Below, in pieces: positions 6,799 to 11,407 of a DNA stretch of 11,407 nt. A model generated the notes under the pieces. It was given only the letters and a program-made list of their open reading frames with translations. It had not been told where the DNA came from and searched no databases. Location of the stretch: NCBI GenBank assembly GCA_031431235.1, contig JANPDA010000373.1, forward strand, positions 1 through 11,407, given 5' to 3'. The translations under genes were made by a program, and so were the position numbers. Numbering within the stretch: the first letter of the stretch is position 1; each line of letters opens with the position of its first letter. This stretch comes from JANNSW01 sp031431235 (GTDB lineage: Bacteria > Pseudomonadota > Alphaproteobacteria > Rhizobiales > Hyphomicrobiaceae).

Positions 6799-7463
6799 AA
6801 GAGACCTCGCAAGCGGCGGTGCGCAACCGGATGGAGACGGTCAAGCGGGCCAAGGCGCGGCTGCGCCGCAACGACGGCCTGCGCTCCAATGCACTGCTCG
6901 ATACGGCTTTGTTGCTGTTTTCCGAGGAGGGATATCGCGATGTCACCATGCAGCGCATTGCCGATCGCCTCGGGATACGTCACTCGCTGATATATTATTA
7001 TTTTGAAAGTAAAGAAAAATTATTTCACTCCGCATTGTTGCAGGCGATCGATCGATTAATGACCGAGTATGAAGAAATAAAGGCTAAGCATCAAAATCCA
7101 ATCGATCTGATCAATGATTGGTTTCGACTTAATGTAGAGCAGGAACTGTTTCTGAAAGGCCTGATCAACATCATGATCGATCACGCCAGCAATGGAAGAA
7201 GTAAAACACCTCGTTTTGTCGATGAAATTGTTCGAGAGTTTTATGATATGGAGCAAAGAACTATAGCGGATTGCATACATAAAGGGGTCGATGCTGGAAT
7301 ATTCATTTGTGCCTCACCTGAGGAGATGGCCGTCTTCATCTCGAGAAATATCGACGGAATCTACTATGGCGCGATCGTGCGGCGTGACACATCGATTCCG
7401 GAATCCATGCAGCAGTTGAAAAAAATCGTCTGGCAACTGCTCAGCTACGACGAGCGCCAGTAG
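6795..7463 (+). CDS. TetR/AcrR-family transcriptional regulator
   Basis: The 222-residue protein has an N-terminal TetR DNA-binding domain. After a basic stretch (KRAKARLRRN) comes a helix, ALLDTALLLFSEEGYRDV, and the helix-turn-helix TMQRIADRLGIRHSLIYYYF (51-70), followed by SKEKLF. The C-terminal half is the ligand-binding part and is not conserved enough to name a ligand; the operon suggests the transported guanidino compound or its product. The GTG start at 6795 has AGGGAGG four bases upstream and overlaps the ATPase stop. Autoregulation through the palindrome at 2507-2522 is a reasonable inference. From about 6985 to 7320 the gene is strikingly A/T-rich (roughly 40% G+C by hand count) while both sides are above 60%, so part of it may have a separate origin. 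Confidence 0.9.
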   Translation: MKETSQAAVRNRMETVKRAKARLRRNDGLRSNALLDTALLLFSEEGYRDVTMQRIADRLGIRHSLIYYYFESKEKLFHSALLQAIDRLMTEYEEIKAKHQNPIDLINDWFRLNVEQELFLKGLINIMIDHASNGRSKTPRFVDEIVREFYDMEQRTIADCIHKGVDAGIFICASPEEMAVFISRNIDGIYYGAIVRRDTSIPESMQQLKKIVWQLLSYDERQ

Positions 7464-7482
7464 TCCAAAGGAGTGAAGTAAC

Positions 7483-8460
7483 ATGTGCAGTATCTGCGGT
7501 TGCGGCCATGGCGAGGTCCGGATCGAGGGTAGTGGCGGAACAGCGCCGATCGCAACGCGTGCTGTGGCGGCGCACTCCCACGCGCATGCCGGTCACAGGC
7601 ACGATCACCAGGGACACCAGCACCATGGGCACGATCACCACGAGCACGCGCATCCCGCGGCCGCCGGCGTCCATAGCCATCCCGACGAAGTCGAGGCCGC
7701 ATCGGCTCGGCCGACGTCGGACACGACCGGCTCGTCCCCTCGCCGCATCGAGATCGAGCAGAGCATCCTCGCCGAAAACCAGCGATTTGCCGACGACAAT
7801 CGGTCGGATTGGTCGCGCCTCGGCGTGCTGGCGCTGAACCTCGTCTCGAGCCCGGGGGCCGGCAAGACTTCGTTGCTGGTCAAGACGCTCGAAGTGCTGC
7901 GTGGCGAGATGCCGTTGTGGGTCATCGAGGGTGATCAGGAAACCAGCAATGATGCCGAGCGGATCCGCCAGACGGGAGTGCCCGCGGTCCAGATCAATAC
8001 CGGGCGCGGCTGCCATCTCGATGCGCACATGGTCGGACATGCCACTGAGAGCCTGCATCTTTGCGAGCACGGCGCGCTGTTCATCGAAAACATCGGCAAT
8101 CTGGTGTGTCCTGCCGGATTCGATCTCGGCGAGACGAAGCGTGTCGTCATCCTATCGGTGACGGAGGGAACCGACAAACCGATCAAGTATCCCGACGCCT
8201 TTGCCGGCGCTCATGTCATGGTTCTCAGCAAAACCGATCTGCTGCCCTACGTCGACTTCGATGTGGCGGGAGCGACCGAGATGGCCCGGCGCGTCAATCC
8301 CGATATCGAAATCGTGTCCGTGTCGACCAAGACGGCTGGTGGCATCGAGCCGTGGCTGCAATGGCTGCGTCGCCAGCGGCAGTCCTTGATCGCCCAGGAG
8401 GTCGCGGCGATCGAGCGGCGCCTGGCGGAGTTGCGCGGCCAGCTGGTGGTGCCATGCTGA
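7483..8460 (+). CDS. hypB: HypB-like nickel-binding GTPase, nickel insertion accessory protein
   Basis: HypB is a SIMIBI-class GTPase that hands nickel to target enzymes, normally NiFe hydrogenase. The protein begins MCSICGC, the high-affinity N-terminal nickel site of HypB. Sixteen histidines between residues 31 and 66 form a nickel-storage stretch. The GTPase domain has Walker A SSPGAGKTS (122-130), EGDQETSNDAERI (149-161) and a guanine-specificity SKTD (249-252). The metal site at the dimer interface is intact: C177 and H178 in GRGCHLDA, and C209 in IGNLVCPAG. Its 325 residues are within the family range. AAAGGAG lies nine bases before the ATG. No hydrogenase or urease gene is nearby, so the likely client is the ureohydrolase downstream, as for the HypB-like helper of Ni-dependent guanidine hydrolase. 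Confidence 0.93.
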   Translation: MCSICGCGHGEVRIEGSGGTAPIATRAVAAHSHAHAGHRHDHQGHQHHGHDHHEHAHPAAAGVHSHPDEVEAASARPTSDTTGSSPRRIEIEQSILAENQRFADDNRSDWSRLGVLALNLVSSPGAGKTSLLVKTLEVLRGEMPLWVIEGDQETSNDAERIRQTGVPAVQINTGRGCHLDAHMVGHATESLHLCEHGALFIENIGNLVCPAGFDLGETKRVVILSVTEGTDKPIKYPDAFAGAHVMVLSKTDLLPYVDFDVAGATEMARRVNPDIEIVSVSTKTAGGIEPWLQWLRRQRQSLIAQEVAAIERRLAELRGQLVVPC

Positions 8461-8596
8461 TGGATGAGTCCCATCCCGCAGCTGAACCGCTCCACCAGAC
8501 AAGGAATCCAGAGGTCGCTCGATCGCTGCCAAACGTCAGATTCGGACCACTGGTGACAGCGCGATCGCTCAGCCAAGTCGGCAGGAGGACTGAAGA

Positions 8597-9058
8597 ATGC
8601 ACGAGCTGACTTTGGCGACGAGCCTCGTCGATCTGGCATCGCGTCATGCCCGCGAGCACGGGGCCGATCGCGTGACCCGCATCACCGTGCGCCTCGGAGC
8701 GCTCTGCGGCATCGCTCGCTCCCTCTATTTCTGCTTCAAGCCGGCGGCGCGCCGGACGGTGTGCGCGGATGCCGTTCTGCAGATCATCGAGATCCCGCTG
8801 TCAGTCCATTGCAGCCACTGCAACGAGACGAAGCGCCCGCGCGCGCTCTACCAGTTCCGTTGTCCCGATTGCGGCAACCCGACACCCAAAGTGCTCACCG
8901 GGCGGGAAATGGAGCTCGTTTCAATCGAGCTTGGAGCCAGTGAGCGCAGCCATGGCGCAATGCCATCAGCCGAATGCGCTCCGACGACAGACACAACCGC
9001 CGGCCCGAAGTTCAACAACGACAAGGGAGCTGATATGGGTATGGGAGCCGACAGATGA
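8597..9058 (+). CDS. hypA: HypA-like nickel chaperone with C-terminal extension
   Basis: HypA binds nickel through its N-terminal MHE and works with HypB. Here MHEL is intact (M1, H2, E3), and the zinc site has its four cysteines, C72, C75, C89 and C92, in CSHC and CPDC, followed by the usual GREMELVSIEL end at 102-112. AGGAGG at 8583-8588 sits eight bases before the ATG, a strong site that compensates for the 136-bp gap after hypB. The protein runs about 40 residues beyond the normal end of the family; this tail is poorly structured, with many Ala, Gly, Thr and Asp, and may exist mainly to carry translation into the next gene, whose ATG overlaps the stop (ATGA at 9055-9058). The segment between Ni and Zn sites differs from hydrogenase-type HypA, suggesting a different client. 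Confidence 0.88.
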   Translation: MHELTLATSLVDLASRHAREHGADRVTRITVRLGALCGIARSLYFCFKPAARRTVCADAVLQIIEIPLSVHCSHCNETKRPRALYQFRCPDCGNPTPKVLTGREMELVSIELGASERSHGAMPSAECAPTTDTTAGPKFNNDKGADMGMGADR

Positions 9059-10122
9059 AATCCAAGAAAGACTACATTTGGAGCTTTGTGCCGCATCAAC
9101 ACCAGGGCGTCGCGGAGCAGACCGGCGAAAACGATCATATTTACTCGCCCAAGAGCCATAACGGGGCGTTCAAGTCGCGTGGCCTCGCCACATTCATGGG
9201 AGCGCCCTACTGTCCCCCGGATCGCAAGGCGATCCGCGCCATGGGCGCCAAGGTATGCTTTCTCGGCTGCCCCTGGGATCAGGGCCAGATCGTACGGGCG
9301 GGGACGTCGCAAGGCGCTTCGGGACTGCGCGAGGCGACGACGCAGTATTTCCCCTACATGTTCGAGTACGACGTCGACATCCTGACGTTCTTCAAGGTGG
9401 TCGACTGTGGCGATATCCCCAATGTTCCCGGCAACAACGCCAAGTCGCACGATCTGATCGATCAATATGTGACCGAGTGCCTGGAGGGCGGTGCCAAGGT
9501 GATCATGAGCGGTGGCGATCATTCGCTGCCAATTCCGGGATCACGGGCGCTGTCGCGCTACATGAAAAAGGGCAAAATCGGCTACCTGCATGTCGACAGT
9601 CATCTCGACGCCGGGCCTGACTGGGCAGGCAACAAGATTACCAACTGCTCCGGCCCGGCGCGCGCAATCGAGCTGCCGAATTGTTCAGCCAGGAACATGG
9701 CGCACCTGGGTTCGCGCAACAGCCTGAACCCCAAGGATTGGTTCGATTTCTACGTCGACAACAAGATCCGTGTCATCGCCATGGGCGAGGTCGTCGAACG
9801 CGGCGTCGAAACATGCACGGAAGAAATCTTCGAGTTGGCCTGGCAGGGGACCGATGCGGTCTATTTCTCGTGGGACACCGACTCGATCGACATCAGCTGC
9901 ATGCCCGGTTCGACATCGCCCGAATGCTATGGCCTGAAGGGCCGCGAGGCCATCCAGCTCGCCCGCACTGCCGGGAGATTCGGTTGCGATGTGCTCGAGG
10001 TGGTCGAGCTCGCTCCCTACTTCGATGTCAGCCACATGAGCATCAAGATGGCTGCCAACATGATCTACCACTACCTGGGATCGAGAGCGCGCACGCTGAT
10101 CGACCAGGGAAAGTCCGCCTGA
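9055..10122 (+). CDS. Ureohydrolase (arginase/agmatinase family), probable catalytic Ni subunit of a guanidino-compound hydrolase
   Basis: Ureohydrolases split guanidino groups, releasing urea or a related product, with a two-metal centre. All six usual ligands are present: H156 in GGDHS, D181, H183 and D185 in HVDSHLD, and D274 and D276 in SWDTDSID. The glutamate of the active-site floor is also seen in LEVVELAPYFD. The protein has 355 residues, longer than classical agmatinase because of an N-terminal extension, in line with guanidine-hydrolase-type members. The distinctive HLGSRNSLNPKDW (217-229) recurs in the following gene. GGGAG lies seven bases before the ATG, which overlaps the hypA stop. 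With HypA/HypB and a polyamine-type importer beside it, nickel dependence and a guanidino substrate are the best inference. Agmatine cannot be excluded. Family certain; substrate unknown. Confidence 0.9.
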   Translation: MKSKKDYIWSFVPHQHQGVAEQTGENDHIYSPKSHNGAFKSRGLATFMGAPYCPPDRKAIRAMGAKVCFLGCPWDQGQIVRAGTSQGASGLREATTQYFPYMFEYDVDILTFFKVVDCGDIPNVPGNNAKSHDLIDQYVTECLEGGAKVIMSGGDHSLPIPGSRALSRYMKKGKIGYLHVDSHLDAGPDWAGNKITNCSGPARAIELPNCSARNMAHLGSRNSLNPKDWFDFYVDNKIRVIAMGEVVERGVETCTEEIFELAWQGTDAVYFSWDTDSIDISCMPGSTSPECYGLKGREAIQLARTAGRFGCDVLEVVELAPYFDVSHMSIKMAANMIYHYLGSRARTLIDQGKSA

Positions 10123-10155
10123 CCAACCGCACCATACTGACCAGGGAACCAAACC

Positions 10156-11199
10156 ATGAATCCGGCCAAAAGCTACGCGCATCTGTTCTCGCCCCTCGGT
10201 GGTGATGCAGGTGACAATTATCGGGCCCCCAACGTGCTGACCTTCCTGCGTTCTTCTTATGTCGCCTTGAATGTCGAGGCACTCGAGAAGAGTGGCGCGC
10301 GCTACGCTTTCGTCGGCGTGCCATTCGATGAAGGCAACATCGGCAAGCCGGGCTCCGAGGAAGGTCCGCGCGAGTTCCGCCTCGCCTCGCAAGAGTATTT
10401 TTCTTATTGGTTCGAGTACAATATCGACCTGCATGGTACCGCTGTCGACTGCGGCGATGTTTCCATGCCCAAGGTCAGCCCCGACGTTGCCCGCGAGCGG
10501 ATCTATCGCGCGGTCCGCGAGGTGCTGAAGGCGGGGCTCATTCCGATCATCGTCGGTGGCGACAGGTCGATGTCGATCGCGGCGACCAAAGCACTTTCCG
10601 ATCATATCGGCAGCAAGAAGAAAATGGGCTACCTGCACTTCGGAGCCCATCTCGACATGTCGGACAGCTGGGCCGGTGAGCGCAATCTCGCTCCTTGCGC
10701 GCTGGCACGGATCACCGAGCTGGCGAATCTGGCGGCGGCGAATGTCGCTCATCTCGGCGCCCGCAACTCCATGAACCCGAAAGATTGGATCGACCTCGCC
10801 AAGGAGCGCGGCATCCAATTCAACCCGATGTTCGAGCTGCTGAAAAACGGCGTCTACGAAACGGCGCAGTCAGCGATCAATCGGGTCTGGAAGGGCACCG
10901 ATGCACAGTACATCAGCTTCAATTTCAACGTCATGGACGCGTCTGCTGCGCCGGGCGTGACTTCGACGGAACCCGGAGGTCTCGAAAGCCGCGAGATGAT
11001 GCGAATCGCGGAAATGATCGGCAAGAAGAAATCCGTTTCGGTCATTGACGTTTCCGAACTGTGCCCGGTCTTCGACGTCAGCGGCACCGCCGCGCGGTTG
11101 GCCGTTTGCGTGGTGATGAGGATCATGGCGGCTCTCGCCAAGGCGCGGGGCGAGGAGATTGACGCTAGCATCCGCCGCAGCGACCTCGTCGGGACTTGA
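10156..11199 (+). CDS. Ureohydrolase-family subunit lacking metal ligands, probable non-catalytic partner
   Basis: This 347-residue paralogue shares the fold and local motifs of the previous gene (VDCGDV; HLGARNSMNPKDW at 199-211; DVSELCPVFDVS), but its metal site is ruined. GGDHS has become GGDRS (R137), DxHxD has become GAHLD (G163, with H165 and D167 kept), and SxDxD has become SFNFN (N256 and N258). With four of six ligands changed, a dinuclear centre should not form. A structural or substrate-gating role in a mixed oligomer with the upstream subunit is likely; metformin hydrolase is a known nickel ureohydrolase made of two such subunits. AGGGA lies eight bases before the ATG, and the gap to the upstream gene is 33 bp, so the two are made together. 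The frame is intact throughout, so it is not a decaying pseudogene. Confidence 0.88.
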   Translation: MNPAKSYAHLFSPLGGDAGDNYRAPNVLTFLRSSYVALNVEALEKSGARYAFVGVPFDEGNIGKPGSEEGPREFRLASQEYFSYWFEYNIDLHGTAVDCGDVSMPKVSPDVARERIYRAVREVLKAGLIPIIVGGDRSMSIAATKALSDHIGSKKKMGYLHFGAHLDMSDSWAGERNLAPCALARITELANLAAANVAHLGARNSMNPKDWIDLAKERGIQFNPMFELLKNGVYETAQSAINRVWKGTDAQYISFNFNVMDASAAPGVTSTEPGGLESREMMRIAEMIGKKKSVSVIDVSELCPVFDVSGTAARLAVCVVMRIMAALAKARGEEIDASIRRSDLVGT

Positions 11200-11358
11200 G
11201 TTGCAATCCCGTGCGGCGGATCCTGCGCAGCCTCGATCGAGCAGTCCGCTCGAGCTACCGTGCGCGACGAGAGGCAGATCCAATGCAGCGCCGCCGGGAA
11301 GTGCTTCTTGCCGAGTTTCGCCTCGCCATCGACCCAACATGCTTTGAGGAAATGTCCG

Positions 11359-11407
11359 ATGTCCCTGGGAGCTTTCATCCGTAGCATACCTCTGGCAGCC
11401 GCTTTCG
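11359..11407 (+). CDS. Start of an unidentified gene, truncated by window edge
   Basis: An ATG at 11359 opens MSLGAFIRSIPLAAAF and runs off the window. GAGGAA at 11346-11351 is seven bases upstream, good spacing for a ribosome binding site. The one basic residue followed by a hydrophobic run would suit a signal peptide or first membrane helix. With no terminator seen between it and the second ureohydrolase, it may belong to the operon. Sixteen codons are too few for a family call. An overlapping ATG at 11352 reads only ten codons. Confidence 0.4.
   Translation, partial: MSLGAFIRSIPLAAAF

Noticed and set aside
8462..8476. Small GGATG/CATCC hairpin after the hypB stop
   Set aside because: Five pairs without a T-run; too weak to call a terminator or regulatory element.
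11232..11241. CTCGATCGAG palindrome after the last ureohydrolase
   Set aside because: A 10-bp palindrome with no loop or T-run is expected by chance in this composition.
11283..11384. Short plus-strand ORF of 33 codons starting MQRRREVLLAEF
   Set aside because: It has an acceptable AGAGG upstream but overlaps the better start at 11359 and has no recognisable family; undecided rather than excluded.

Overview
The window looks like a GC-rich alphaproteobacterium, probably Hyphomicrobiales (Bradyrhizobium, Rhodopseudomonas or Aminobacter-like). This is inferred from strong G/C third-position use, the style of the housekeeping-like proteins at the left end, and a Tat-exported polyamine-type binding protein. 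I see no tRNA, rRNA, CRISPR array, transposase or insertion sequence.

Left region (1-2284). A 5'-truncated histidine phosphatase overlaps an ATP-grasp protein by ATGA, so the two form a small operon. The phosphatase has Pro where its family usually has the second catalytic His. Converging on them from the minus strand is a gene for a four-helix membrane protein. Its 3' end appears broken by two compensating frameshifts, which strand a coding tail that runs to position 1730.

Leader (2285-2855). About 570 bases hold no convincing gene. They contain a TTGACA promoter overlapped by a 16-bp palindrome with the geometry of the TetR-family RutR operator. After it comes a leader of roughly 300 nt, ending in a strong stem-loop just before the first ribosome binding site.

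Main operon (2856-11199). Nine genes run in one direction, most of them overlapping or tightly spaced: a PotD-like binding protein with a Tat signal, two PotB/PotC-like permeases, a PotA-like ATPase, a TetR-family regulator, a HypB-like nickel GTPase with a CxxCGC start and a His-rich stretch, a HypA-like nickel chaperone, and two paralogous ureohydrolases (arginase/agmatinase fold). The first ureohydrolase keeps all six metal ligands. The second has lost four of them (His to Arg, Asp to Gly, two Asp to Asn) and should not bind the dinuclear metal centre.

Taken together, these genes suggest import of a cationic guanidino compound by the polyamine-type ABC transporter and its hydrolysis in the cytoplasm by a nickel-loaded, heteromeric ureohydrolase. 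HypA/HypB would supply the nickel, since no hydrogenase or urease gene is in view. Known parallels are the Ni-dependent guanidine hydrolase, which needs HypA/HypB-like chaperones, and the two-subunit metformin hydrolase. The substrate here cannot be read from sequence; guanidine, N-methylated guanidines, biguanides and other guanidino compounds are all candidates.

Right end (11200-11407). No terminator is visible after the second ureohydrolase. A further gene with a good ribosome binding site and a hydrophobic N-terminus begins at 11359 and runs off the window, so the operon may continue.
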